A stretch of DNA of 41,829 nucleotides, taken from positions 1-41,829 of the forward strand of contig JAOUFJ010000021.1 in NCBI GenBank assembly GCA_029858255.1, given 5' to 3'. Below are positions 15,102-24,220 of this stretch, piece by piece. Position 1 is the stretch's first letter. Each line of letters starts with the position of its first letter. The position numbers and the translations under genes were made by a program. The notes under the pieces are model-generated. The model saw only the letters and a list, made by a program, of their open reading frames with translations, ran no database searches and was not told the DNA's origin. This DNA is from a candidate division WOR-3 bacterium (lineage in GTDB: Bacteria; Hydrothermota; Tepidihabitantia; SM23-42).

Positions 15102-15692
15102 ATGGTGAAGTATTTTCTTTCGTTCCTGATCGGTCTGCTTTTTGGTATCGTGCCCTTCTCATACATGCTCGGGATGTTGCGTGGAGTGGACATTAGAAAA
15201 ACGGGCAGCGGAAACATCGGCGCCACAAATCTGGGGCGTAATCTTGGGTTCCCATTCTTCGTATTGGGATTCCTGCTCGATGCCCTAAAAGGTGTAGTAC
15301 CGGTTATCCTCAGCCAGTCGCTTCTTGATACCGGTACATTTGCCGGCGCCGGCGCGATACTCGGTCATATCTTCAACCCGTTCTTCGGTTTTCGAGGCGG
15401 TAAAGGGGTCGCTACGACAATCGGAGTTGCGGTATCTCTTGCAGCAAAATCATTTGGCCTCTCGCTCGGTATCTGGCTGCTGGTCTATCTTACTACAATG
15501 CTCGTATCGCTTGCCTCCCTGTGTTTTGCTGTCGCACTACCACTTTTTTCGTTCATCCTGCACGACGGAGCAGTAGCTGACCGTTTGCTTTTTATCCTTG
15601 TCGCCATCATGGTGTTCTTCGCACATCGACATAACATCGAACGTCTCCTTCGGGGTAGAGAACCCAAGACTGTACTATGGAGGAGAAAGTGA
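15102..15692 (+). CDS. plsY: Acyl-phosphate:glycerol-3-phosphate acyltransferase
   Basis: 196 residues with several membrane spans. It acylates glycerol-3-phosphate from acyl-phosphate, the first step of phospholipid synthesis. The three conserved motifs are visible: PFSYMLGMLRGVDIRKTGSGNIGATNLGR (motif 1, shown in part as SGNIGATN), the GxxDxxKG-type LLDALKG, and the FRGGKGVATT loop; HRHNIERLLRG closes the protein. ATG 15102 follows AGGAGG by ten bases; an in-frame TTG (15099) is three bases upstream and also possible. Its product pathway joins gpsA immediately downstream. Confidence 0.95.
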   Translation: MVKYFLSFLIGLLFGIVPFSYMLGMLRGVDIRKTGSGNIGATNLGRNLGFPFFVLGFLLDALKGVVPVILSQSLLDTGTFAGAGAILGHIFNPFFGFRGGKGVATTIGVAVSLAAKSFGLSLGIWLLVYLTTMLVSLASLCFAVALPLFSFILHDGAVADRLLFILVAIMVFFAHRHNIERLLRGREPKTVLWRRK

Positions 15693-16678
15693 GGATCGGC
15701 ATCTTGGGTTGCGGTAACTGGGGATCGGTATTCGGCATAATGCAGTACCTGAAAGGACACGAGATAAGAGTATGGGAATACAATAAAGAACGCGCCCGCC
15801 ACGTTAGCACAACAAGAAATAACGAACCCTTCTTGACTGGCTACAGAATACCCGACAAGATCCAGGTCCACTGGGAACTCGAGAAAGCAGTCACCGAAGC
15901 TGATCTCATCGTTTTTGCAGTACCTTCGCAAGTGTTGAGAAGTGTTGTCTCAGCATTGAAGAAACTCGAACCCGACAACAAATATTATCTGAGCTTGACT
16001 AAAGGCATTGAGATCAGCACGTTGCTTCGCCCATCTGAGGTAATCGGAGAATTAGCCAATGCAAAGGGTAATGTCTACGTGCTTTCGGGGCCGTGTATCG
16101 CCAACGAAATCATAAGAAAAGAACCTACTGCGGTCGTGGTGGTCGGAGAAAAAATGGAGGGAACAAAAAAGCTGCAGGAGGAACTATCGACCGATTACTT
16201 CCGTATATATCAAAGTGATGATATCATAGGTGTCGAATTGGGCGCAGCGGTCAAGAACGTTGTAGCCATAGCATGCGGTATTATCGACAGCCTGGGTTTT
16301 GGCTCCAATGCTAAGGGAGCTCTAATAACGAGAGGCATCGTTGAAATACAGCGTTTCGGCATCGCGATGGGAGCAAAAGAAAAGACCTTCTGGGGTCTTT
16401 CTGGAGTCGGCGATCTGGTAACTACAGCGTTCAGCGAGGAATCACGGAATCATACCCTTGGCAGGAAGATCGGTGAGGGTAAGAATCTTGCACAGGCGAC
16501 CAGTGAAATGGTCATGATCGCCGAGGGTGCTCCGACCGCCAAGGCGGTAATAAAACTTTCTACCCGGCACAACATCGAAATGCCGATTTGTGAAGCTGTG
16601 CATAAGATACTATATGAAGACGAAAAGCCGCAAACTGCGATCGGCAGTTTAATGCGAAGACCTTTAAAGAATGAGTAA
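15689..16678 (+). CDS. gpsA: Glycerol-3-phosphate dehydrogenase [NAD(P)+]
   Basis: 329 residues. It reduces dihydroxyacetone phosphate to glycerol-3-phosphate, the substrate of PlsY. The NAD-binding GCGNWG follows the first strand. FAVPSQVLR, LTKGIE, LSGPCIANE and the catalytic-lysine region LGAAVKNVVAIACG match the family, as does GLSGVGDLVTT. I start it at GTG 15689, because GGAGG is five bases upstream and the codon overlaps the plsY stop as GTGA. The in-frame ATG at 15677 has no ribosome binding site and would add four residues. Confidence 0.95.
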   Translation: MRIGILGCGNWGSVFGIMQYLKGHEIRVWEYNKERARHVSTTRNNEPFLTGYRIPDKIQVHWELEKAVTEADLIVFAVPSQVLRSVVSALKKLEPDNKYYLSLTKGIEISTLLRPSEVIGELANAKGNVYVLSGPCIANEIIRKEPTAVVVVGEKMEGTKKLQEELSTDYFRIYQSDDIIGVELGAAVKNVVAIACGIIDSLGFGSNAKGALITRGIVEIQRFGIAMGAKEKTFWGLSGVGDLVTTAFSEESRNHTLGRKIGEGKNLAQATSEMVMIAEGAPTAKAVIKLSTRHNIEMPICEAVHKILYEDEKPQTAIGSLMRRPLKNE

Positions 16679-16704
16679 TTCAGTGTATAGATTAAAGGAG
16701 GAAC

Positions 16705-17037
16705 ATGGCTGAAAAAGAATTCTACTCAATCAAGGAAGTGGCTGATTTGCTTGAATTGAAACCGTATGTATTAAGGTATTGGGAAAAAGAATTCTCCATA
16801 CTGCGGCCCAAACGAAACCGGGTCGGACGCCGCTACTACACAAAAAAAGACGTGGATATTGTGCGTATGATAAAAAATATCCTTCACGAGCAGGGTTATA
16901 CAATCGCTGGGGCAAAAAAGAAGATCATACAGATAATCGAAGGACCTGAGCAATTATCGCTCCCGTTGAAGAATAGAAATAAATTTCTCCGCGAACTAAA
17001 GGATGAACTGACTAAAATAGGAAATCTCTTGAAATAA
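16705..17037 (+). CDS. MerR-family transcriptional regulator
   Basis: 110 residues. A winged helix-turn-helix of the MerR type fills residues 5-70: YSIKEVADLLELKPYVLRYW, then the wing RRYYTKKDVDIVRMI. A short C-terminal helix lacks the cysteine or ligand-binding domain of metal- or drug-sensing members. Such minimal MerR proteins often follow gpsA or pheT in diverse bacteria and their targets are unknown. The ATG has a strong AAGGAGG site. It ends the plus-strand operon; no clear terminator separates it from the convergent TPR gene. Confidence 0.9.
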   Translation: MAEKEFYSIKEVADLLELKPYVLRYWEKEFSILRPKRNRVGRRYYTKKDVDIVRMIKNILHEQGYTIAGAKKKIIQIIEGPEQLSLPLKNRNKFLRELKDELTKIGNLLK

Positions 17038-17063
17038 CCGTATTATTCAATTCCTCGAGCAAG

Positions 17064-19136
17064 TCACTCTTCAGTCAATGTAGTCAGTTTCTGCATCGCC
17101 CTGTTTTTCATGAGATGAGATTCGGCGATCATGTTTGCACGTAAGTAGTACTCCTTGCCTTTAGCAATATCACCGATGGCCACCGAGGCATCACCAGCAA
17201 GCATCAGAGCTTCGGCTGCGTCTTCCCTATTCTGCGTATATAACTCACATGCCCGCAAGTAGTTCGTTCGAGCATCCAAAAATTCTTCTGATTCAAAGAA
17301 CAAATTTCCGATTTCCATATACACATCGGCACGTTCCCCCACTTCATTGATGAGATCAAGGAGAATGTTCGTAGCGGAGATGTAATCACCTTCATTCTTC
17401 AGCGCATGGGATTTCAGCATAACCGCATCAATTCTATAGGCTGATCGGGGATACACGTCAATCAACCTATCCGTCATCGCAATTGACTCCTGGTTACGCC
17501 CCAGCTGACTATAGAGCCCGGCAATCTTCAGTATTGCGTTCTCCCGGTATGTATCAGATTCAAGGAGAAGATTATAGTAATAAAGTGCTGAATCATATCT
17601 CATCTCATCAGCCCACAAAGCGCCAAGTTCATTGGCTGCATAAAGACGGTACTCGGCAGCGTTTTCATTATTCAACAAGGAACGTAGTGAAACAAATAAT
17701 TCGGTCTTGTCGTTCACGGCGCGAGTCACCTGTATTCTCTGCATCAATGCCTCTACCTCGATCGCCTGATTCTTATAATCCTCGATGATTCTATCCAGTT
17801 CATGAATGCTCTGGTAATATTCTCCTCTTTCATAGTTTATTTTGGCAATACGTAATCTCACTCTGTCGACCAGAATTGACTTCGGATTTTCCCTGACGTG
17901 CTTTCTCAATGCATCAAGCAGCGATGGATAATACCCCAGATTGTATTCAGTCTCATAAATCCTCAAACTCACCTCGGCCGATATTCGCTCAGAAGGGAAA
18001 TGTTCCGCAACACGATTGTATGCACTCAGGGCGTTCGAATATTCACGCATATTGAAATATGAATCACCCATGCCCTGAAGCGCAGAGGCGACGTAAGGTG
18101 ATAGCGGGAATGAATCAACCAATACCTTCCAGAACTGTACTGCGTTTCTGTATTCCTTACGCTTGAAGTTAATCGAAGCCAATATATATAAAGTCCGATC
18201 CGCATACATGGATTTCGGAAAAGCCTCTTGATGACGCAGCAACTTCTCCTCTGCTTTACCCCATAGGCCTAAGAAATACTCGGTCCTGCCTTTGTAGAAA
18301 AGAAATGCGTCAACCGTATCTGACAAATCTTTCAAATAAGTCCTCGCCGAATCATATTTTGCCTCTTCATTCAGTATTTTGCCCATCAGGAATTTGGCAT
18401 TATCATCGGATGTTATCTCCAGATATTCTCGGAGGTACTGCTTCGCCTTACGCAATTCCTGAAGCAATGCAAGTTCCCTGCCAGCTTCGAGAAGCCCCCA
18501 TTGAACAAGCATTTCATCACCGCTGTGATCAATGACGCTGTCAAGCAGAGATAGACTCTCCTTGTACCTACCCATTCTTGCATAGGTGAGCGCCATGCCT
18601 ATCTCACGGTAGCCCCCAAAACCTTCAACCTGTTTGTACAAATCAATAGCTTCATCATATCTCTTTTCGGCATGCCTTTTGCGCGCTTCGCTTAACATCC
18701 CGTAATTCGAAATGTAATCAAATATACGCTGGCGTTCAGCAGTATCGGGGATCCTACTCAAAAGACTCATTGCACCATCAAGATTGCCCTGCTTCAAATG
18801 GATAAGAATGAGGTAATAGTAAGCCTGCCAAACATCATGTCGGTACTCAATAAATTCTTCGAAACAACCTACCGATCGATCATACTCACCTAACCGGTAG
18901 TAAGCGATGCCGAGATAATAGTGCGCATCAGGCATCACACGCTTGACACCTTCAAGCAGGTCGATGCTTTCCTTAATCTGCCCCTGGGCGAGACGACTGC
19001 GTCCGACCGTGAATTGGTTGGCATAATTGGGTGTTGTGGCCATCTCTATTTCATAGAACCTCAATTCGTCTTGCGCTTCTCCCGCCACAAGACTACAAAT
19101 GAGCAAGAGGCTGCTCACCAGGAAGTTCCTACTCAA
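17064..19136 (-). CDS. Large periplasmic TPR-repeat protein
   Basis: 690 residues. A signal peptide (MSRNFLVSSLLLICSLVAGEA) precedes about 15 TPR-type helix pairs through the whole length, for example AHYYLGIAYYRLGEYDRSVG (about residue 72), QALQGMGDSYFNMREYSNAL-like units near 350, and YRLYAANELGALWADEMRYD near 510. Such proteins act as scaffolds in envelope assembly or secretion. I see no catalytic motif. The start is TTG 19136: GAGGAGG lies six bases upstream, and the codon overlaps the end of the lipoprotein gene by 8 bp. It is the third gene of the xer operon. Confidence 0.85.
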   Translation of the reverse strand: MSRNFLVSSLLLICSLVAGEAQDELRFYEIEMATTPNYANQFTVGRSRLAQGQIKESIDLLEGVKRVMPDAHYYLGIAYYRLGEYDRSVGCFEEFIEYRHDVWQAYYYLILIHLKQGNLDGAMSLLSRIPDTAERQRIFDYISNYGMLSEARKRHAEKRYDEAIDLYKQVEGFGGYREIGMALTYARMGRYKESLSLLDSVIDHSGDEMLVQWGLLEAGRELALLQELRKAKQYLREYLEITSDDNAKFLMGKILNEEAKYDSARTYLKDLSDTVDAFLFYKGRTEYFLGLWGKAEEKLLRHQEAFPKSMYADRTLYILASINFKRKEYRNAVQFWKVLVDSFPLSPYVASALQGMGDSYFNMREYSNALSAYNRVAEHFPSERISAEVSLRIYETEYNLGYYPSLLDALRKHVRENPKSILVDRVRLRIAKINYERGEYYQSIHELDRIIEDYKNQAIEVEALMQRIQVTRAVNDKTELFVSLRSLLNNENAAEYRLYAANELGALWADEMRYDSALYYYNLLLESDTYRENAILKIAGLYSQLGRNQESIAMTDRLIDVYPRSAYRIDAVMLKSHALKNEGDYISATNILLDLINEVGERADVYMEIGNLFFESEEFLDARTNYLRACELYTQNREDAAEALMLAGDASVAIGDIAKGKEYYLRANMIAESHLMKNRAMQKLTTLTEE

Positions 19137-19560
19137 GAGGAACCTCCTCGGTGTATATTCCCTTCAACCGTCGCGATTCGGCATCGAACAGGAACTGTAT
19201 TTGATAACCGGCATACACAGGGTGTTCCCTTATTCTCGCGAAGTACCTCAACACCATCATTCCACTTTCCGTGTCCAGCGCAGCATACTTGAACCTGTAG
19301 CCCATATGAGGTATGGCATAAAATCTCTCATTTATCAACTCCAGTATCCCAAAATTATTGTCGACCAATCCTTTCAGGTATTCGACAGTTTCGCGATGTT
19401 CTCTGCCGTCACCCAGGAACAGAAGATGTCCACGATATGACCCCTTTGTTACAATACTGAAATCTCCTTCATGTAATAAGGCAAACTCATCTCTCTTCTT
19501 GCACGATATAGAAGTAACAAACAGAAGAATGCTGGATATGAAAGCGATATTCTTTTTCAC
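19129..19560 (-). CDS. Small putative lipoprotein, unknown function
   Basis: 143 residues. The N-terminus MKKNIAFISSILLFVTSISC is a signal peptide with a loose lipobox (SISC), so the mature protein would start at Cys20 and be lipid-anchored. The rest looks like a small beta-rich domain (YRGHLLFLGDGREHRETVEY, GYQIQFLFDAESRRLKGIY). No family is recognised. It sits 7 bp after xer and overlaps the following TPR gene; the pair may work together in the periplasm. Confidence 0.75.
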   Translation of the reverse strand: MKKNIAFISSILLFVTSISCKKRDEFALLHEGDFSIVTKGSYRGHLLFLGDGREHRETVEYLKGLVDNNFGILELINERFYAIPHMGYRFKYAALDTESGMMVLRYFARIREHPVYAGYQIQFLFDAESRRLKGIYTEEVPLE

Positions 19561-19567
19561 ACTGATC

Positions 19568-20443
19568 TTATTCTGCCCTTGGATGAGCCTTAGCGTATAT
19601 ATCTTTCAAGCGCTTTGTGGTAAGGTGTGTGTAAATTTGTACGGTGGAGAGTGATACGTGCCCCAGTAACTCCTGTACTGCCCTCAGATCGGCACCGCGC
19701 TCAAGTAGATGCGTTGCGAAGGTATGTCTGAGTATGTGTGGGTTCGTTCCTGAGGCTCGTGCAACTTTCATAAGGTGTTTCCGTACGATGCGCTGCAAGG
19801 AACGATTCGACAGCCGTCCTCCCCGGCAGTTAAGGAAGAGCGCTTTCCGAGCATTCTCCCCAGCCGGCTGCTTACGAGAACCCAGATACGCTACTATCGC
19901 CGCCCGTGCTTTCCGGCCCATGGGCAGAATCCGTTCCTTACCACCCTTTCCCATGACACGCACCTCATCTTTTTGCAGATCGACATCATCGACATTCAAT
20001 CCAGTAAGTTCGCTTGCCCGCAGACCGCACGAATAAAGCAACTCCATCATCGCGTAATCTCTCGGGTCATCTATCTTGAGACCTTCTTCAATCTGTTCGT
20101 AGGTGAGAAATCCCGGCAGATGTTTCTTCTTCTTTGGCGTTCTTATCACGTCTGCCGGGTTATCGGATACGAATCCCATTCTCTTCAATGCTTTGAAATA
20201 TGACTTCAGACTTGACAATTTTCTTGCCACCGTTGTTGTATCGAGACCATATTTCATTAGAAAAGCAATAAAGTATGATATAATAGTACTATCTACTGCC
20301 GAGATGTCTTCTTCACTCAGAAATTCAAAAAATGACTCGATATCCTTCCGATAGGCCCTTATCGTGTGTTCTGAATAGTTCTTCTCTTTACGTAGATAAT
20401 CTATGAAAAGGGGTATTTTGTCCAACAGAAATGCTGTATCCAT
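19568..20443 (-). CDS. Tyrosine recombinase XerC/XerD
   Basis: 291 residues. An N-terminal SAM-like core-binding domain (FIDYLRKEKNYSEHTIRAYR) is followed by the catalytic domain with all residues: Arg142 (GLRASELTG), Lys166 (GKGGKERILP), His236 and Arg239 (HILRHTFATH), His262 (LLGHVSLST) and the nucleophile Tyr271. These enzymes resolve chromosome dimers at dif sites near cell division. The length and lack of phage neighbours point to a housekeeping Xer and not an integrase. XerC cannot be told from XerD without a phylogeny. It heads a three-gene operon from the promoter at 20457-20484, whose leader is only about 7 nt. Confidence 0.93.
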   Translation of the reverse strand: MDTAFLLDKIPLFIDYLRKEKNYSEHTIRAYRKDIESFFEFLSEEDISAVDSTIISYFIAFLMKYGLDTTTVARKLSSLKSYFKALKRMGFVSDNPADVIRTPKKKKHLPGFLTYEQIEEGLKIDDPRDYAMMELLYSCGLRASELTGLNVDDVDLQKDEVRVMGKGGKERILPMGRKARAAIVAYLGSRKQPAGENARKALFLNCRGGRLSNRSLQRIVRKHLMKVARASGTNPHILRHTFATHLLERGADLRAVQELLGHVSLSTVQIYTHLTTKRLKDIYAKAHPRAE

Positions 20444-20456
20444 GATTCAACAGCTA

Positions 20457-20484
20457 ATTTTACCACTCATTCAGCTGATGTCAA
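20457..20484 (-). promoter_or_regulatory. Promoter of the xer operon
   Basis: On the minus strand, TTGACA (20484-20479), a 16-bp spacer, TAAAAT (20462-20457). The predicted start is about 20450, seven bases before the ATG, too short for a ribosome binding site. Confidence 0.75.
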
Positions 20485-20544
20485 GAAGCGCCTGGAACAC
20501 TCGATCAAGGTCCGCCGGTTCGAGCATCTGCCGATTACTCGTTC

Positions 20545-21522
20545 CTACTTGTATTTTGACATTTCCTTCTTGAGTTGTTCAATTCTAACAACCGGCATCG
20601 GGTCGATACCCTGCTCGATTGCCAGGTAATAACTGATAAAATCACCCAGCATAATGGTCCAGAATATGTGCTGCAAGGCGTCATTTCCCCTGGGTTCGAC
20701 ATCGTTGATCGCAGAGATCTCGCTACTGACCAGAGATTTCAACAGCCTTCTCCTCAGCTTGTTTCGTGGATGCGCCCCGGGATCATTGAGAAAAACAATT
20801 GTGATATACTTATTTAAGAATGCAGGTCTACCCAAACCTACAATTTCGTTATGATTCATTTCCGGTATTACGTTGAAGTGAGCAAGCACCTTTGCATTCT
20901 CATTCAACTGACAGCGCCAGCGATTTGCCACGGGCATGAACTTCGCCGAGTCGGAATAGATGACAGGCAATTTATCGTGAAATTTGACCGCCATCTTTTT
21001 TGCCATTTGTTCAATGCCGTCTCTTTCACTCACGAGGAATTTTGATAGAGAGATCAAATTTTTCCGGGGGTCAACCTTGGTGAGACCCACCTGGTGTATT
21101 ATGATGGGAAGAGGTGTGAATAAATACCCCAGCGCCCCGCGCGGCGGCAATCCCCCAGGTACCCGGATCTTTCTAAGTGCCTTCTTCTTGAGCAATTTGC
21201 CGTTCGAAGAAATCACCACCGTGTCAGTTTTTCGCCGCAGCAGCTGCTGGAAATTACTGAGTGTTTCTTCTGTATTACCCGAATAACTCACAAGAATCGC
21301 AAGTGTCTTACTATCGATAAACTTGGGTATATTGTAATCTTTGTTTGAAATTATCATAAGCTCCAGGTACAGCGCAGACAGTATCTCGCCGCTGATTCCC
21401 GATCCTCCCATCCCGCATATCAGAACCTTATCATATTTTTTTCTGCCGAATGACTCTTCGGGCACAAGCCTTATAGTCTCCGATATCTGTTCGGGTAAAG
21501 AGTATATTATTGCACGCATCAT
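20545..21522 (-). CDS. Bifunctional phosphoglucose/phosphomannose isomerase (SIS domains)
   Basis: 325 residues. It interconverts glucose-6-P or mannose-6-P with fructose-6-P. The first SIS domain has ICGMGGSGISGEI and LVSYSGNTEETL; the sugar and catalytic region is ENAKVLAHFNVIPEMNHNEI, of which the HNEI block is diagnostic. The C-terminus DPMPVVRIEQLK is typical of the PGI/PMI family. Its ATG overlaps the ptsI stop as ATGA, so it belongs to the PTS operon and would feed a PTS-imported hexose phosphate, plausibly mannose or glucose, into glycolysis. Confidence 0.93.
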   Translation of the reverse strand: MMRAIIYSLPEQISETIRLVPEESFGRKKYDKVLICGMGGSGISGEILSALYLELMIISNKDYNIPKFIDSKTLAILVSYSGNTEETLSNFQQLLRRKTDTVVISSNGKLLKKKALRKIRVPGGLPPRGALGYLFTPLPIIIHQVGLTKVDPRKNLISLSKFLVSERDGIEQMAKKMAVKFHDKLPVIYSDSAKFMPVANRWRCQLNENAKVLAHFNVIPEMNHNEIVGLGRPAFLNKYITIVFLNDPGAHPRNKLRRRLLKSLVSSEISAINDVEPRGNDALQHIFWTIMLGDFISYYLAIEQGIDPMPVVRIEQLKKEMSKYK

Positions 21523-23267
21523 TTTATGCCCCCAATACCTGGAAACCTCTTGGCTATCATGCGATTGAGAAACTTCTGTACCTCACTTGCGCATCGAAAG
21601 TTGAGCGCCCTTTCTGCGATCTTTTCGCATTCCGGAACGGTGAGCGCCCGCAAGACCATTTTTGCTTTGGGTATTGCTACCGGGCTCATCGACAATTCAT
21701 CAATGCCCAATCCAACAAGCAAGGGAATTGCCAGGGGATCGGCCGCAAGTTCACCGCACAGACCCACCCATATGTGAGACTTGTGGCCGGCATCGATCAC
21801 TTGTTTAATCAGACGCAGCACCGCCGGATGAAAATGGTCGAATAGGTGACTCACCCTTTCGTTACCGCGATCGACCGCCAGAACGTATTGCGTCAGGTCG
21901 TTCGAACCGATGCTGAAAAAATCAACATGTGCCGCAAACTCGGTGCTCATGATCGCCGCGGAAGGAGTTTCGACCATGATACCTACCTGTATGTGGTCGT
22001 CGAAATCGACCTTCTCCTTTTTCAATTCTTCAGTAACCTCTTTGAAATAAGCATTCGCCTCCCTGATCTCCTCGTAGGTCGATATCATAGGATACATTAC
22101 CCTTATGTTTCGATTAACCGAGGCACGTAGAATAGCCCGCAATTGTATTTTGAAGAAATCGAAATTATCGAGGCTGACCCTGATTGCTCGCCAGCCAAGA
22201 AAAGGATTCGCTTCGTGATAATCAGAAAATATCTTGTCGCCGCCGAGATCGTACGTCCTGATAATCACCGGGTCGGGCTTCATTTTTTTTGCCAGTTCAT
22301 CGTAAACGCGGAATTGCTCTTCTTCGGAAGGGTTGCCGCGCCTTGTAAGGTAAAGAAATTCTGTTCGGAACAAACCAATCCCCATCGCACCTGACCTCTT
22401 TGCATGAGCATATTCTACGAAGAACTCGATATTGGCCGATATGTCAATTTGACGCCCATCACGCGTCTTCGCCGGCAACTCGCAAAACGGCGAGAGCATC
22501 TTCTGATACTCAATCTCCTTTTTTATCTCACCACGGTAGAACTGAATGCGCCCCGGAGTTGGGCTTTTAATGAGAATCCCGCGATTTCCGTCAAGTATTA
22601 CCTTCTCTCCATTCTTTATCTTAGTGAGCAGATTCTCCACCCCGACAACAGCAGGTATCTCCAGAGCGCGCGCTGTGATCGCAGTATGTGATGTGCGCCC
22701 CCCAACCTCTATCGCAATGCCGAGAACATTGATGGGGTTTATCAATGCCGCATCGGACGGTGAAATATCGTGTGCAACCAGAACCGAACCTTGGGGAACA
22801 TCAACAACAGAACTATGAGTCATACCGACGAGATTGCGTAATACACGTGTACCAACGTCCCAGATATCGGCAACCCGCTCCCTCAGGTATTGGTCTCGGC
22901 TTGCGCCAAGCTTTCTTGCATACTCATCGAGGACTTCATGATATATATACTCAGCATTGGTTTTTTCTGTTTTTATTCTCTCACTGACAGTTTCAATAAT
23001 TTCACGGTCTTTGAGCATCAATATCTGCGCATCGAGAAATTGTGCAAAATCAACACCGATCTCTTCATTGATACGCTCCTTTATACTGCTCAGTTCCTTT
23101 TCAGTTTTTTTCAGCGCTTTGGCGAAGCGTTCAACTTCTGTCGCCAGATAGCGCACCGGTATCGGCGTCTGCAAGATCTTGACTTCTTTCGTCTCGTAAA
23201 CAAAAACCACACCCTGACAAATGCCTTTCGAAACAGCAATGCCTTTCAATATTCTCTCTTTGGCCAT
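21519..23267 (-). CDS. ptsI: PTS Enzyme I (phosphoenolpyruvate-protein phosphotransferase)
   Basis: 582 residues, standard length. It autophosphorylates from PEP and passes the phosphate to HPr in the cytoplasm. The active histidine is His194 in GGRTSHTAITARALEIP. The PEP-binding TIM barrel has GIGLFRTEFLYL and the catalytic cysteine in VGLCGELAADP. All hallmark motifs are intact. ATG 23267 overlaps the ptsH stop by one base. Confidence 0.96.
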   Translation of the reverse strand: MAKERILKGIAVSKGICQGVVFVYETKEVKILQTPIPVRYLATEVERFAKALKKTEKELSSIKERINEEIGVDFAQFLDAQILMLKDREIIETVSERIKTEKTNAEYIYHEVLDEYARKLGASRDQYLRERVADIWDVGTRVLRNLVGMTHSSVVDVPQGSVLVAHDISPSDAALINPINVLGIAIEVGGRTSHTAITARALEIPAVVGVENLLTKIKNGEKVILDGNRGILIKSPTPGRIQFYRGEIKKEIEYQKMLSPFCELPAKTRDGRQIDISANIEFFVEYAHAKRSGAMGIGLFRTEFLYLTRRGNPSEEEQFRVYDELAKKMKPDPVIIRTYDLGGDKIFSDYHEANPFLGWRAIRVSLDNFDFFKIQLRAILRASVNRNIRVMYPMISTYEEIREANAYFKEVTEELKKEKVDFDDHIQVGIMVETPSAAIMSTEFAAHVDFFSIGSNDLTQYVLAVDRGNERVSHLFDHFHPAVLRLIKQVIDAGHKSHIWVGLCGELAADPLAIPLLVGLGIDELSMSPVAIPKAKMVLRALTVPECEKIAERALNFRCASEVQKFLNRMIAKRFPGIGGIK

Positions 23268-23524
23268 CAGTCTTGTCCCTCCAAAATCTTCTTCAAAACC
23301 TCATAAGCCTCTTTCTCATCATCGCCCTCAGTGGTCAAAATCACGTTACTCCCCTTCTCGCAAGCTAGTGTGAGAATACCCATGATGCTCTTGCCGCTGA
23401 CCTCCACTCCATCTTTTGTTATTGTTATATCGCTCTTGAATTTCTCGGCCTGCTTCACGAATCGTGAGGCCGGAAGAGCATGCAGACCATTTTCATTTAA
23501 TATGGTAACTTTTTCTTTAATCAT
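23267..23524 (-). CDS. ptsH: PTS phosphocarrier protein HPr, with Leu at position 17
   Basis: 85 residues. It shuttles phosphate from Enzyme I to PTS IIA domains. His15 (GLHALPA) is present, and Ser46 (GKSIMGI), the regulatory serine of many HPr proteins, is also present. Position 17, which is Arg in the GLHxRPA consensus and stabilises the phosphohistidine, is Leu (codon CTT, one base from CGT). The fold is otherwise normal in length and pattern. It sits between IID and Enzyme I with 1 to 3 bp spacing. Confidence 0.93.
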   Translation of the reverse strand: MIKEKVTILNENGLHALPASRFVKQAEKFKSDITITKDGVEVSGKSIMGILTLACEKGSNVILTTEGDDEKEAYEVLKKILEGQD

Positions 23525-23527
23525 ATA

Positions 23528-24220
23528 CTACACCATACCTATTATCAGAACGACCAGCAGGACAGATACGATTATCATGACCGCAGAGTATCTCTTAACG
23601 AGCATTATCAAGAAGAGTGCCGTTAAAGGAAGAACGAGCAGGTAGTTGACCTCGACGGCGATCAGCGAGAGCAATAATCCACTGAGCAACGCACCAACTG
23701 CCTCGAATACCTGTCTGACAGTTTTGAATCGTCGCTTGTTCAGCAGATATATTACATCCCAACCCATACTGTACCCATCACTGATTCCCTTGATGCGATG
23801 GAACAGATGAAAAACGTTATAGACGACAAGAAATGTCAGCGGTCCTATGATCCCATAATGGACACCCAAGATCACGGCCGCGAGGAGCAATGCCGGGCGG
23901 AGCGTGCGCCAGAAGAGAAGATCACCTGCTGATGCAAAACTTGTTTGTGCAACCGAAATAAATTTCTTTATCTCTTCGGCAGAAGCCTTACCTTCATCGT
24001 ATGCGCGCACGGTTGCGCCAACAATATAAGAAACCATGTACGGATGAGTATTGAACAGACCTTTTTGGGTCTTCATTATCTCGGCCCTCTTATCTTCATC
24101 AACGCCAACAAGCACACCCGATAAAAAACCCATGCTCTGCATCGAAGGAAAAGACCATGAGGTCTGGATGAACAAACTCTGGAAGAAAATCCTCAGAAGA
24201 CGACCAAGGCTAAGCCGCAT
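23528..24220 (-). CDS. PTS mannose/fructose/sorbose family IID component
   Basis: 230 residues. With IIC it forms the membrane channel of mannose-class PTS permeases. Typical blocks are FIQTSWSFPSMQSMGFLSG at the N-terminus, NTHPYMVSYIVGATVRAYDEG, and GDLLFWRTLRPALLL, followed by hydrophobic segments to the C-terminus. It is shorter than many IID proteins (about 270-300 residues). The ATG at 24220 follows GGAGG by three bases and lies within the end of IIC (28-bp overlap). Confidence 0.92.
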   Translation of the reverse strand: MRLSLGRLLRIFFQSLFIQTSWSFPSMQSMGFLSGVLVGVDEDKRAEIMKTQKGLFNTHPYMVSYIVGATVRAYDEGKASAEEIKKFISVAQTSFASAGDLLFWRTLRPALLLAAVILGVHYGIIGPLTFLVVYNVFHLFHRIKGISDGYSMGWDVIYLLNKRRFKTVRQVFEAVGALLSGLLLSLIAVEVNYLLVLPLTALFLIMLVKRYSAVMIIVSVLLVVLIIGMV

